This document shows, one piece after another, positions 34,082 to 43,749 of a DNA stretch of 64,000 nucleotides (position 1 is the first letter of the stretch; each line of letters begins with the position of its first letter). Source of the stretch: Bog-473 sp963777485 (lineage in GTDB: Bacteria > Actinomycetota > Acidimicrobiia > Acidimicrobiales > RAAP-2); contig CAVZQP010000002.1 of NCBI GenBank assembly GCA_963777485.1, positions 806,001-870,000 on the forward strand, in the 5' to 3' direction. The position numbers were made by a program, and so were the translations under genes. The notes below the pieces were generated by a model that did no database searches, had not been told where the DNA came from, and saw only the letters and a list, made by a program, of their open reading frames with translations.

Positions 34082-35809
34082 ATGGCCGACGTCCGTCCAC
34101 CTATCTCCTCTTCCCGCCTCGCCACCGGGGACATCGCAAAGCACTCCTTTGCGATCGTGCGACGGGGCTTCGACACCGACGAGGTGCGCTCCTACCTGCA
34201 GTCGGTGTCGCGGAGCCTCGAGGCGCTGGAGGAGCGTGAGCAGGAGTTGCGAGCCGCCGTCGCAGAAGCCGAGGAGCGGGCGGCGCACCCGGTCGTCGAC
34301 GAGGCCACGCTCACCGCGTCCCTCGGCCAGCACAGCGCACAGATCCTCCGCCACGCCCACGAGGAGGCGGCCAAGATCGTCGCCCAGGCCCAGGAGGGGG
34401 CGGCCGCCCTCCTGCGCGAGACACAGAGCCAGGTCGAAGAGCTCCAGTCGCGCACCGAATCGTCGGCGGCGGAGCGCGTGGCCGAGGTGGAGTTGCTCGT
34501 GGCCAACGCGCAGCAAGAAGCACGCGTCGAGAGCGAACGCATCCTGAACGACGCCGTCGCCGAGGGTGACGCAGTCATCGCAAAGGCAAAGGACGAGGGG
34601 CGCACGCTCCTCGAACAAGTGCAGGAAGCACGCCGGCGCGTGCTGGCCGACCTCGCGTCACGCCGACGGGCTTTGGGGATCCAGATCGAGCAGCTCCGCG
34701 CGGCGCGCGACGAGATGGCGGCATCGGTGCACGGCGTGCGCGACCGGGTGGACGGCATCCTGTCGCACCTAGACCGCACCGACGAAGAGGCGCGCGCGGC
34801 CGCGGTGTCGGTGGCGGAACAGTTCCGGCTGCACGGCGGGCCCGACGAGCCACACGATCAGGATTCGCTCGAAGAGGTGATTGCCGACGCGCCGGAAGAA
34901 GGTCCGGCGTCCGTCCGCGTCATCGAGGTGGACGTGGAGGCCGACGAGGCCAGTGCAGGCACCGGGGAAGCGACCGACGACGTCGTGGTGGCCGCGAATG
35001 CGCCCTCGGTCGACGAGCTGTTCGCGCGTATCCGGGCCGGCGCCGAGGACACCGGGCACGGGAGTGTGGCCGGCCCCGAGCCCGCGACGGAGGCAGTGCC
35101 CGAGGCCGCGACGGAGGCCCTCGGCGTGGTCGTCGTGGAATCGATGGAGGGCACAGAGGAAGCGCCACCGCCGGGGCCGGACGACCCGCTGATCGGGCAA
35201 CGAGACGAGCTGCTGGGGCCGGTGACGGCGCGGCTCAGCCGGGCCGTGAAGCGTGCACTCGGTGACGACCAGAACCGCTTGCTCGATCGCATCCGCAGTA
35301 CGCCGATGCTCAGCGGCGACGAGTTGCTCGGCCCGGAAGAGGAGCACCGGGCCGTGTTCGAGCACGCGGTGCGTGCGCTGCTGGATGAGGCGTACGCCGC
35401 GGGCGCGGCGTTCGGCGGAGCACCGGGGGCGAGCGCCTCGGACGACAGCACGGTCGCGGAGTCCACGACGGGCCTGGCCCACGTCGTGGTGACGATGCTG
35501 CGACGCCAGATCGAGGACGAGGGTGGCGATTTGGGCGACCAGGTGAGCGCGGCCTATCGCGAATGGCGCGGCGAGCGTGTCCAGCGCATCTCCGGCGACT
35601 ACGCAACGCAGGCGTTCTCGGCGGGTGTCGTGGCGGCGGGCGCGGACCAGAAGCTGCGATGGGTCGTGACATCGGCCACCGGGTGTTCGGACTGTGAGGA
35701 CAATGCCTTGGCCGGCGCAGTGAGCGCGAGCGAAGCGTTCCCCACGGGCCATGCGCACCCGCCCGCCCACTCGGGCTGCCGCTGTCTCGTGGCGCCGACG
35801 AGCGACTGA
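34082..35809 (+). CDS. DivIVA-domain coiled-coil protein fused to a Mu gpF-like C-terminal cysteine/histidine motif
   Basis: In this 575-residue protein the N-terminus matches DivIVA (ISSSRLATGDIAKHSFAIVRRGFDTDEVRSYLQSVS, first 45 residues, quoted here as KHSFAIVRRGFDTDEV), followed by a long coiled coil (about 48-250), an acidic linker, and a second folded part (about 370-575). The C-terminus reads GCSDCEDNALAG...FPTGHAHPPAHSGCRCLV, the pattern that ends phage Mu F/SPP1 gp7 head-morphogenesis domains (CxxC, H-PP-H, CRC). The envelope cluster suggests a polar-growth scaffold. The C-terminal domain is unusual for DivIVA proteins. Confidence 0.82.
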   Translation: MADVRPPISSSRLATGDIAKHSFAIVRRGFDTDEVRSYLQSVSRSLEALEEREQELRAAVAEAEERAAHPVVDEATLTASLGQHSAQILRHAHEEAAKIVAQAQEGAAALLRETQSQVEELQSRTESSAAERVAEVELLVANAQQEARVESERILNDAVAEGDAVIAKAKDEGRTLLEQVQEARRRVLADLASRRRALGIQIEQLRAARDEMAASVHGVRDRVDGILSHLDRTDEEARAAAVSVAEQFRLHGGPDEPHDQDSLEEVIADAPEEGPASVRVIEVDVEADEASAGTGEATDDVVVAANAPSVDELFARIRAGAEDTGHGSVAGPEPATEAVPEAATEALGVVVVESMEGTEEAPPPGPDDPLIGQRDELLGPVTARLSRAVKRALGDDQNRLLDRIRSTPMLSGDELLGPEEEHRAVFEHAVRALLDEAYAAGAAFGGAPGASASDDSTVAESTTGLAHVVVTMLRRQIEDEGGDLGDQVSAAYREWRGERVQRISGDYATQAFSAGVVAAGADQKLRWVVTSATGCSDCEDNALAGAVSASEAFPTGHAHPPAHSGCRCLVAPTSD

Positions 35810-35882
35810 CCTGGGCAATTCGGCTCGCCCGCGCGGCACACGGTGCCGTTGGGGCTGCAGAAGCGGACATTAGGCTCCCTCC

Positions 35883-38800
35883 GTGCGCATCCCCAGTGAT
35901 CTGCCCGCCGACCCCTCGCCGCCGCGCCGGCGGCACCGCGCTCGCTGGTGGATCGCCGGGCTCGCGGTCCTCCTCATCATCCTGCTGATCTCGCTGCGTT
36001 CGCTGGCGAACATCTACACCGACAGCCTCTGGTTCTCCTCGGTCAACTTCCACAACGTCTTCTCGACGCTGCTGGTGATCAAGCTCGGGCTCTTCGGCGT
36101 CTTCGGCGCCATCTTCTTCGCCGTACTCTGGGTCAACCTCGTCGTGTGCGACCGCATCGCGGGCCACGACATCGTGCTGGCGCAGGAGGACGAGCTGGTG
36201 CGGCGCTACCAGCAGTACGTGCGGCCCTACTCGGGGCGCATCTACGTCGCGATCGCCTTCGTGCTGGCGCTCATCGGCGCGTCAGGGACGATCAGCCAGT
36301 GGAACAACTGGATCCTGTTCCGTCACGGGGGCAACTTCGGGGTCACGGACCCGCAGTTCCACAAGGACGTCGGCTTCTACGTCTTCAAGCTGCCGTTCCT
36401 AATCTTCTGCGTCGACTGGACGCTGGCGATTCTCATCGTGACGTTGGTGGTCACGCTGGTGTTCCACTACTTCAACGGCGGGATCCAGCCGCAGCGTGGG
36501 CTGCCGCGGGTGCGGCCACCGGTCAAGGCCCACGTCTCGGTGTTGCTCGCCCTCATCGCACTGGACAAGGCGGTGGGCTACATCTTCCAGCGGTGGTCGA
36601 TGGTCAACGCGTCGGACGGCTACGTGAACGGCGCCGGCTACACCGACGTCCACGCGCGGCTGCCGGCCGAGCTGCTGCTGGTCTACGTGTCGATCGGTGC
36701 GGCGCTGATCCTGCTCTACAACATCCGCCGCCAGGGCTGGACGCTGCCCGTGCTGGCTGTGGGGATCTGGGCCTTCGTGGCGCTCGTGGTGGGCATCATC
36801 TACCCCGCCCTCCTGCAGGCGCTCAAGGTCAACCCGGCCCAGAGCACGCTCGAGGCGCCCTACATCAAGCGCAATATCGAAGCGACGACGTCCGCGTACA
36901 ACCTCAACCACGTGGCCGTGCACTCGTTCCCGGCGTCAACGACGATCTCGCCGCGCCAGTCGGTCGACAACGTGTCGACGATCAACAACATCCGGCAGTG
37001 GGACCCGGACCCGTCGATCTCGCTGGAGACGTTCCAGCGGCTGCAGGGTATCAAGTCCTATTACACGTTCCCCTCTCTCGGGGTGGACCGCTACGTGCTC
37101 GGGAATTCCTTCAGTCCGGTGCTCATCGGGGTGCGTGACATCACGCCGTCCGCGCTGCCGTCGCAGACGTGGGTCAACACCCACCTGCAATACACCCACG
37201 GCAACGGGGCCGCCGTCGCCGTGGCCAACCAGACGACGAACACCACCAATGCCAGCCCAGTCTTCGGCGTCTCGGGGATCCCCGCGACGTCGTCCCAGGG
37301 TCTGCCCAAGCTCACAAAGCCCGACGTTTACTTCGGACTGGGCGAGTCGGGCTACGTCGTGGCCAACACGAAGCAGCCCGAGGTCGACTATCAGCAGGCA
37401 AACGGCAACAACGTCGAAAGCCATTACAACCAGAATGGCGGCGTCCAGCTGTCGAACTTCTTCTCCCGGGCCGCCTTCGCGCTGCGGCTCGGCGACTTCA
37501 ACCTGCTCATCTCGAGCCAGATCACCGACAAGTCGCGCCTCATGTTCGTGCGCGACCCGCTGGCCATGGCACAGAAGGCGGCGCCTTTCCTGAGCTTCGA
37601 CCACGATCCCTACGCCGTCATCTACAACGGCCAGATCGACTGGATTCTCGACGGGTACACGACGACGTCCAATTACCCGTACTCACAGAACGCCGGTTCG
37701 CAGCAGGTAGCCGTTGGGAGCACACTGCCGAGCAGCTACAACTACGTGCGCAACTCGGTCAAGGTCGTCGTCAACGCGTACACGGGGCAGATGACATTCT
37801 ACGACGTCGACCCGAGTGACCCGATCCTGCAGGCCTACTCGGCCGCCTTCCCGCACATGTTCGTGGGCCTCAAAGACATGCCGGCACCACTGCGGGCCCA
37901 TCTGCGCTACCCCGAGGACATCTTTTCCATTCAGTCAGCCATCTACGGCCGCTACCACCTGGTGAACCCGCAGCAGTTCTACACGGCCAGCAACGCGTGG
38001 CAGCTGTCGCCGACAGCCGGAGCCGGCCCGCAATCACAGGCGCTCCTGGCGCAGAACACCTACAACAACCAGGGCCAGCTGATCTCGACGACGCCGGCGC
38101 GCATGTCGCCGCAGTACCAGGTCTATTCGCTGCCGGGTGCCGACCCGACGAAACCGACGAACCAGAAGTTCACCATCTCCGACGGGTTCGTGCCGGCAGC
38201 ACAGTCGTCGGGATCGAGTTCGAGCCAGAACTTCAACCTCACGGCGTGGATGGTGGGGTTGTCGGACCCGACGAACTACGGGGAGCTGAACCTGTACGAA
38301 GTCCCTCAGGGCACCCTCGGTCCGGCCAACGCGGACGCAGAGATCCAGGCCGACAACGCGGTGTCGTCGGAGATCACGCTGCTCAACCAGCACGGCTCGC
38401 AAGTGCTGTTGGGTGAGACGCTCATGATTCCGATCGCGAATTCCGTGGTGTACATCCGGCCGCTGTACGTGGCGGCGAGCTCGAACCCGCAGCCGAAGCT
38501 CGAGTACGTGGTGGCCGTCCTGGGCGGGACGGTGAAGCTCGACACGTCGCTGACGAACGTGCTGAGCGATATCACGGGCGTGACGTTGCCCTCGTCGACG
38601 AACGGTTCGTCGTCGGCGGGCACGGTACCGGCCGCCATTGCGAGCATCCTCGCGGCGGCCCAGACCGACTACCAAAACGCACAGGCGGCGCTGAAAGCGC
38701 AGGACCTGTCGACGTACCAGACAGACATCGCGGCCATGGAGCAGCAACTCGCCTCCGCTCAGGACGTGCTGAACGCGACCACGGGCACCACGACGACGAC

Positions 38801-38987
38801 CACGACGACGACGATCCCGAAGCTGAATGGGAAGGGAACGAAGAAGACGAGCGGGACGACGTCGACCACGTCGTCGACGACCACGACGTCGACGTCACCG
38901 ACGAGCACCGAGCCCCGGAACGGCTCGACCACGACGCCGTCGACGAACGCATCCGCGGCGGGTGTGGTTCCGGGGGGCGGACGCTAG
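35883..38987 (+). CDS. UPF0182-family large membrane protein
   Basis: This 1034-residue protein, the usual size of UPF0182, has an N-terminal region with about seven transmembrane segments (WWIAGLAVLLIILLI onward, to about residue 300) and the signatures YTDSLWFSSVNFHNVFSTLL, WNNWILFRHG and DPQFHKDVGFYVFKLPF. A large extracytoplasmic domain follows with PYIKRNIEATTSAYNL, FGLGESGYVV and PMRxx-type segments (RLMFVRDPLAMAQKAAPFLSFD, split as RLMFVRDPL). The last 120 residues are Thr/Ser-rich, as in proteins crossing a cell wall. Function unknown. GTG start at 35883. Confidence 0.93.
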   Translation: MRIPSDLPADPSPPRRRHRARWWIAGLAVLLIILLISLRSLANIYTDSLWFSSVNFHNVFSTLLVIKLGLFGVFGAIFFAVLWVNLVVCDRIAGHDIVLAQEDELVRRYQQYVRPYSGRIYVAIAFVLALIGASGTISQWNNWILFRHGGNFGVTDPQFHKDVGFYVFKLPFLIFCVDWTLAILIVTLVVTLVFHYFNGGIQPQRGLPRVRPPVKAHVSVLLALIALDKAVGYIFQRWSMVNASDGYVNGAGYTDVHARLPAELLLVYVSIGAALILLYNIRRQGWTLPVLAVGIWAFVALVVGIIYPALLQALKVNPAQSTLEAPYIKRNIEATTSAYNLNHVAVHSFPASTTISPRQSVDNVSTINNIRQWDPDPSISLETFQRLQGIKSYYTFPSLGVDRYVLGNSFSPVLIGVRDITPSALPSQTWVNTHLQYTHGNGAAVAVANQTTNTTNASPVFGVSGIPATSSQGLPKLTKPDVYFGLGESGYVVANTKQPEVDYQQANGNNVESHYNQNGGVQLSNFFSRAAFALRLGDFNLLISSQITDKSRLMFVRDPLAMAQKAAPFLSFDHDPYAVIYNGQIDWILDGYTTTSNYPYSQNAGSQQVAVGSTLPSSYNYVRNSVKVVVNAYTGQMTFYDVDPSDPILQAYSAAFPHMFVGLKDMPAPLRAHLRYPEDIFSIQSAIYGRYHLVNPQQFYTASNAWQLSPTAGAGPQSQALLAQNTYNNQGQLISTTPARMSPQYQVYSLPGADPTKPTNQKFTISDGFVPAAQSSGSSSSQNFNLTAWMVGLSDPTNYGELNLYEVPQGTLGPANADAEIQADNAVSSEITLLNQHGSQVLLGETLMIPIANSVVYIRPLYVAASSNPQPKLEYVVAVLGGTVKLDTSLTNVLSDITGVTLPSSTNGSSSAGTVPAAIASILAAAQTDYQNAQAALKAQDLSTYQTDIAAMEQQLASAQDVLNATTGTTTTTTTTTIPKLNGKGTKKTSGTTSTTSSTTTTSTSPTSTEPRNGSTTTPSTNASAAGVVPGGGR

Positions 38988-39104
38988 GGGCTTCGTCCGC
39001 GGGCTTCCGGTGCCCGGACCGGCGGGTCGGGCGAGCGCGGTTGCGGGTCCCGCCAGTGGGTCGCATGATGTCGGAAGCGAGAGACGAGGAAAGGAGGGCT
39101 CCCG

Positions 39105-39497
39105 ATGGGACTGCTCGACAAGGTCAAGGCGCAAGCGACGGCGGCCACCGAGATGGCCAAAGATGCCGCCGCAAAGGGCCAAGCGAAGCTGGACGAGTCG
39201 CAGGCCAAGAAGGTGGCTGAGGGGATGCTCCGCGACCTGGGCGCGGCCTTCTACGCGACCAAGACGGGGCGGGCCACGCCGACGACCGACAGCGACATCG
39301 AGCGCCTGGTGGCGGCGCTCCAGCAGCACGAATCCGACCACGGTCCGATGACGCTGGCGCCGGAGTCGGCGACGGGCGGCCCGACGGCGGCACCGGCCGG
39401 CAACGACGCGGCAGGCGTCCCGGCCCCACCGCCCCCGCCGCAGGCGGCCGACCCCGCGTCGCCTCCGCCAGCACCCCCGAAAGCACAGACGCTCTAG
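39105..39497 (+). CDS. Small helical protein with Pro/Ala-rich tail, function unknown
   Basis: This 130-residue protein starts MGLLDKVKAQATAATEMAKDAAA, followed by a repetitive Lys/Ala/Gln helix (KGQAKLDESQAKKVAEGML) that recalls short amphipathic membrane- or granule-associated helices. Residues 85-130 are low-complexity Pro/Ala. AAAGGAGGG lies about nine bases upstream. No family assigned. It is the last protein gene before the tRNA and island boundary. Confidence 0.68.
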   Translation: MGLLDKVKAQATAATEMAKDAAAKGQAKLDESQAKKVAEGMLRDLGAAFYATKTGRATPTTDSDIERLVAALQQHESDHGPMTLAPESATGGPTAAPAGNDAAGVPAPPPPPQAADPASPPPAPPKAQTL

Positions 39498-39560
39498 CTC
39501 CCGGTCTCGCCGCGGGGCGGCGCCGACCTTCCGGGAGTACGGATAAGATGTCTTCTTCGC

Positions 39561-39637
<77 letters not shown>

Positions 39638-39649
39638 AATCAGCAGAGA

Positions 39650-39674
39650 AGAGCCGGTCCGATGGGCCGGCTCT
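39650..39674 (+). terminator. Hairpin after tRNA(fMet)
   Basis: AGAGCCGGTCC (39650-39660) pairs with GGGCCGGCTCT (39664-39674) over a three-base loop, with one G-T pair. No strong T-run follows. Its position 13 bases after the tRNA suits a terminator or a processing structure. Confidence 0.5.
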
Positions 39675-39691
39675 GCTGCTGCCCGGCGAAG

Positions 39692-39719
39692 AATCCCACG
39701 ACGAATCCACAAATCCCAC
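39692..39719. repeat. Three AATCC(C)AC repeats near the left island junction
   Basis: AATCCCAC occurs at 39692-39699 and 39712-39719, with a shortened AATCCAC at 39704-39710, about 60 bases inside the island. Related repeats lie inside the right junctions. They look like integrase arm-type binding sites; this is inference from spacing and repetition. Confidence 0.5.
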
Positions 39720-39761
39720 AACAGGCGTACCATTCCTTCTGCGTAGTTCCAGGCGATTAAG

Positions 39762-40526
39762 TCAAACAGGCGCCTCGATCTCGTCATAAATTCGGACGGC
39801 AGCCAGCAGGCCGGCCGGATTTCGCTCATAGACGGCAATTCCGGCTTGAGGTATCAAGTCGTGGCTACCCCATCGAACACAGTTGAATTCCAAGGCACAA
39901 CGCACGCCGTCGTCGGTCACGATGCACTGCTCCAGCGTCAGGCCGCCACCCGCTTTGAAACACTCGGCGAAATAAGAACGCAGCTCACTCGAGCCATGAT
40001 GTAAAGAGTGCGGACCAAGTGATTCGCGCAAGTACGCATCTGGGGCGAACGCGCTCACGATCGAGTCGAGATCTCCGGCGCTGAGCGCGGCCAGGTATCA
40101 GTTGACAACGTCACTCAGCTTGATGTTTTCTGGCTTAAGCAAGGAGCGCCTGATGGGACGCTGCCCGTCGACCGGCCATTGGCTGCAATAGGTGCGGAAC
40201 ACCACGGACAGTTCGTTTGAGGACTCTGCAACGACGGCTATCGGCCAATCCACCGGCTGCCCGCTGTAGTCGTCCAGGTACGCTTGCAGTTCGACTACGG
40301 CCCGCCCACCAACCTTGGTAGAGGCGAAGGTTTCGATGCGGGCGTGGCGCTCAGCCCACAGGACTTGGTTGTTGCGGACAAACCGTCGAAGCTGTCTATG
40401 ACCGCGCACCTCCCCCTACGTGGGTCATAAATCACAACTTGCCCGGGCCATATTTCTTTCCAGTTCGTGAGTGCGCCCGGTCTCGAGAGCGTTGAAGTAT
40501 TGATGTACGGGATCAGCAAGACCGAC
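39762..40526 (-). pseudogene. Decayed SnoaL/NTF2-fold gene with two frameshifts and a stop
   Basis: Three reading frames together restore a tandem NTF2/SnoaL-like protein. Frame one gives DPVHQYFNALETGRTHEL, frame two gives QVVIYDPRRG, frame three gives EVRGHRQLRRFVRNNQ... to LSDVVN. There an in-frame TGA (40096-40098) interrupts the next domain YLAALSAGDLDSIVSAFAPDAYLRESLG, which runs to the stop. The TGA could come from one change of a CGA Arg codon; the second shift lies at a run of five G. Either a true pseudogene or, less likely, sequence errors. First feature inside island 1. Confidence 0.72.
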
Positions 40527-40757
40527 GGAACGTGTCTGGCCACGGGCCAGTTCAACGGCGCTAACGAAATCTGGAAACCATGGCACTTTGCGCTCCACGA
40601 TCCCTTCTCTTCGACCACGGATGAGCCGGCCGGCACCGAGTCCACCCTTCGACCAAACGATAGGGCGCTCCTGGTGGCCGGACTCTGTCAAGGAGCTAGG
40701 TTTCGCCCTGTCGCTACCTCGTAAGAGGCGAAAGAGCGCTGGTAAGGGGAAGATCGC

Positions 40758-41666
40758 ATGACCCTCGGCTACGACAAACCCCTGTACCTGTTGGCCTTCG
40801 ATCACAGGGGGTCGTTCGAGAAGGGGCTATTCGGGACCAAGGAACCGGTCTCGGCCGAGGTGAAGGCCGGCATCGTCGACACTAAGGAGCTGATCTTCGA
40901 CGCCCACCTTGAGGTCGTGAAGGACGGTCGCGTGCCGGCATCGGCCGCAGGCGTGCTCGTGGACGAGGAGTTCGGGTCGTCGGTGGCACACAAGGCCAAA
41001 GCAGAGGGGGCACCACTTGCGATGCCGGTCGAGCGGTCGGGTCAAGACGAATTTCAGTTCGAGTACGGCGAGGATTACGCCGAGCACATTGAGGCCTTCG
41101 ACCCGACCTTCGCCAAGGTGCTCGTTCGCTACAACCCTGAGGGTGACGTCGAGCTGAACCAGCGGCAGGCCCAACGCCTGGCCCGGCTCTCGCGGTGGTT
41201 GCGCAAGCACGACCGCAAACTTCTCTTCGAGCTCCTGGTGCCCCCCACAACCGAGCAGCTCGACCGCTACGAAGACGCCGCGACCTACGACAACGAGCTG
41301 CGGCCATATCTCCTCATCGAAGCGATCCGCAGTCTGCAAACGGCAGACGTCGAGCCTGATGTGTGGAAGATCGAGGGACTCGACAGAGCCGAAGACTGCA
41401 AGAGAGCTGTAACTCAGGCTCGCAACGGAGGCCGTGACGGAGTGGTCTGCATCATCCTCGGCCGAGGCGCTGACGAGGCCAAGGTTCTCCATTGGCTAGA
41501 GGTGGCGGCGTCGGTAAAGGGCGTCGACGGCTTTGCCGTGGGGCGGACCATCTGGTACGACGCACTCCAGGGGTTCCTTGCGGGAGAGGTCTCCCGGGAG
41601 GATGCGGTTCAGCAGATCGCCGGGAGGTATAAGGAGATGTACGACACCTACCTTGCCGCCACTTGA
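40758..41666 (+). CDS. DUF2090-type aldolase-like protein (IolC C-terminal-domain-like)
   Basis: This 302-residue TIM-barrel-like protein resembles the DUF2090 domain found at the end of some IolC proteins and in sugar-phosphate aldolases. Seen are YLLAFDHRGSFEKGLFG near the N-terminus, ASAAGVLVDEEFGSS, FAKVLVRYNPEGD, KLLFELLVPPT, PDVWKIEGLD with a candidate Lys, and GVDGFAVGRTIWYDAL near the C-terminus. The FDHR motif is typical. The reaction is probably a retro-aldol cleavage of a sugar or inositol-derived phosphate; the substrate is not known. It is a cargo gene of island 1. Confidence 0.78.
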   Translation: MTLGYDKPLYLLAFDHRGSFEKGLFGTKEPVSAEVKAGIVDTKELIFDAHLEVVKDGRVPASAAGVLVDEEFGSSVAHKAKAEGAPLAMPVERSGQDEFQFEYGEDYAEHIEAFDPTFAKVLVRYNPEGDVELNQRQAQRLARLSRWLRKHDRKLLFELLVPPTTEQLDRYEDAATYDNELRPYLLIEAIRSLQTADVEPDVWKIEGLDRAEDCKRAVTQARNGGRDGVVCIILGRGADEAKVLHWLEVAASVKGVDGFAVGRTIWYDALQGFLAGEVSREDAVQQIAGRYKEMYDTYLAAT

Positions 41667-42030
41667 GCGAGAGTTCCGCGACCCTATCCCGCTCCGATCC
41701 CGGACGTCCTCCCGGTAATCACAAGGGGTCCATAAGTCACGTGCGTGCCCGAGGTTCGCATGTGGTCGGCCGACGCCAAGCGCACACCCGCCACAGCATG
41801 AGGTCCGGACAGATCGAGCCATCGACCAAGTCCATCTCTCAGCGCCTGAACGTTCGTCCCATTCTGCCCGTAGTCGGTATGGGGACGCGCCGCCCGAAGC
41901 ACCACCGATCACCTTCGAAGGATGCGCAGCTGTGCCGGTGTCCTCGAGACCGAAGGCCTAAGGGAACTTGATATAGGGGGGTGGACAACTTCAATCGCTG
42001 GTCATCGACGTCACCGGAAAGCCGGCTGAT
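41667..42030. other. Gene-free stretch in island 1
   Basis: These 364 bases lie between the convergent aldolase-like and nitronate monooxygenase-like genes. Short frames are present on both strands but none has a credible ribosome-binding site or recognised sequence. No repeat or hairpin stands out. Confidence 0.5.
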
Positions 42031-42990
42031 TCACAAATGCGAAACGAGCTCAGCCACGATCTGTGCCGCCGGTTGCAGCTGAGTGGCCAGCGCAACGCTT
42101 TGTCCGGCCCACATTGAGAGCGCTTCGATGTCACCGGTGGTCCCCACCATCGGCGGTGCGGGCTCATAGCGGACGATGTCTTGGCCCGAAGCGAAATGCG
42201 CGAGGACATCGCCGACTCCTGGTCTTCTCTCGAGCGGTGGCCGGCCCGCTGCCTCCCACAACTCCGCCGTCGAGTTGCGCAGGGCACGGTGCGGCGAATC
42301 GGGCCAGTCGACGTCGTAGAGGTCGGGATACCACTCGGCATCCGTTTCGACTGCGTCCATCAAGCGGATGCGGTATTCCTCGTGGATCGGCATCTCCTGG
42401 GCCAGCAGAAACCGGGTACCCACCCACGCCGCCTGAGCGCCCAGGGCGAGAACGGCAGCCACGCCGCGAGCGTCCCCGATCCCGCCGGCCGCGACCACCG
42501 GCACCGGCGCCACCGCGTCCACGACTGCAGGCACCAAGGGGAGCGTCGCAATCCGACCGCCCACGTGCCCCCCAGCCTCCCAACCTTGCGCCACAATGAT
42601 GTCAACTCCGCTCGCGACTGCCCGCCGCGCCTCTTCGGCACTTCCGACCGTACACAGAACAAGTCCCTTGGCGTCGTGGACCGGCTCCACGTAGCTGGCC
42701 GGATCTCCAAGAAACAGCGACACGATCCGCAAACCGGCCTCTAGGGCCTCGTTGAGGCGACGGTGCTGATCGGAGGTAAGAACCAGGTTGCCGCAAAAGG
42801 GACGATCAGTGAGCGCCGCCGTCTCGCGAACTACGTCCCCGGCAGGGGTGGACCACGTCAGCGTTACCATGCCGAGCCCACCAGCATTCGAGACCGCCGC
42901 AGCCAGTTCGGGCACTGCCACCATGGCGGCCAGGACGATCGGTTGTTCAATCCCGAGCAGTTCGCACACGGGCGTTCGCATCAGCACCAC
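42031..42990 (-). CDS. Nitronate monooxygenase/enoyl-reductase-like flavoprotein
   Basis: This 319-residue FMN-binding TIM barrel of the NMO family begins CELLGIEQPIVLAAMVAV (usual form PIVQAPMA), followed by LAAAVSNAGGLGMVTL, DIIVAQGWEAGGHVGG (the GxEAGGH FMN/active-site motif), VVAAGGIGDARGVAAVLALGAQAAWVGTRFL. Such enzymes oxidise alkyl nitronates (propionate 3-nitronate). The family motif is intact, so the protein should be active. Start may be three codons later (42981). Confidence 0.88.
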   Translation of the reverse strand: MVLMRTPVCELLGIEQPIVLAAMVAVPELAAAVSNAGGLGMVTLTWSTPAGDVVRETAALTDRPFCGNLVLTSDQHRRLNEALEAGLRIVSLFLGDPASYVEPVHDAKGLVLCTVGSAEEARRAVASGVDIIVAQGWEAGGHVGGRIATLPLVPAVVDAVAPVPVVAAGGIGDARGVAAVLALGAQAAWVGTRFLLAQEMPIHEEYRIRLMDAVETDAEWYPDLYDVDWPDSPHRALRNSTAELWEAAGRPPLERRPGVGDVLAHFASGQDIVRYEPAPPMVGTTGDIEALSMWAGQSVALATQLQPAAQIVAELVSHL

Positions 42991-43067
42991 GCACCCTTTC
43001 GCTCGGGTTCACAGCAAGGCAACCAGCGTCGATTGAACTCATCTCGCTCGCGCAGTCCCGCTTCAAG

Positions 43068-43670
43068 TTATGACTCATACGATGTGGGCATCGACTGACC
43101 AGCCCGTTTGTTCCACCCGTGAAAGTTCGAATAATCGCTTGCGTCCCAGGCCTGGCGTAGTCCCGGTTTGCTCAGGTCCCAATCGGGTCGGATTTCGGCG
43201 GAGGCGGCGCAAAGGTCCGACCACAAGTCGTAGAACGACGGGCGGCCCCAGAACCAGTAGCCGTTGTAGATGCGGTGGATCACAAGTCCCGGCTTGAGTA
43301 CCAGCGTGTGAGGAATCATCGGATCGTGGTCGGGATCCGTGTATTCCTGGATGTCGAGATCCTTTTGAATTGTCCGATCGGGATCCGAGAGAAATGTCCA
43401 TTGAGCGCCGACCGACAAGCGGAACTCCTGAGTGGTGTGGTGGTCGTCGGTCGAGATCGTGACGATCTGAGTGTAGGCAACGGCGATCTTTGCGTAGTTG
43501 GTCGCGAGCTCCAGGTGTTGTTGGTGCTCCTTCGGACAGTAGTTGCCCCGTGCCAGCGTGAGGATCATTGGGTCAGCACCTTGAAGCTCACTGAGCCGAC
43601 GTACTGTGTTTGTGTGGTCCGGCAGTGCGTAGTCGGGAAAAACCCCGCCAGGTTTCATGTCGGATCGCAT
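43068..43670 (-). CDS. Redoxin/peroxiredoxin-like protein with cysteine
   Basis: This 200-residue thioredoxin-fold protein has VFPDYALPDHTNTVRRLSELQG, typical of AhpC/TSA proteins, then the putative active-site segment LARGNYCPKEHQQH with Cys45, TISTDDHHTTQEF, SDPDRTIQKDLDI and IPHTLVLKPGLVIHRIYNGYWFWGRPS. Similar in all parts to the protein at 46372-46986, but that copy has Asp instead of Cys45. Reaction, reductant and substrate unknown. Next to a cupin gene pointing the same way. Confidence 0.8.
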   Translation of the reverse strand: MRSDMKPGGVFPDYALPDHTNTVRRLSELQGADPMILTLARGNYCPKEHQQHLELATNYAKIAVAYTQIVTISTDDHHTTQEFRLSVGAQWTFLSDPDRTIQKDLDIQEYTDPDHDPMIPHTLVLKPGLVIHRIYNGYWFWGRPSFYDLWSDLCAASAEIRPDWDLSKPGLRQAWDASDYSNFHGWNKRAGQSMPTSYES

Positions 43671-43749
43671 CGTTCCAGCCTCCTTCGCTGTTGAAGACTT
43701 GAGCGCTTTGCCGCGCGTCGTCGTATGACCTCAAGGCGGAATGGCATGC

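Noticed and set aside
40295..40805. Two separate hypothetical genes on the minus strand upstream of the NTF2-like fragments
   Set aside because: Their recognisable pieces (DPVHQYFNALETG and VVIYDPRRG) join across frames into one NTF2-like protein, so they are parts of one decayed gene.
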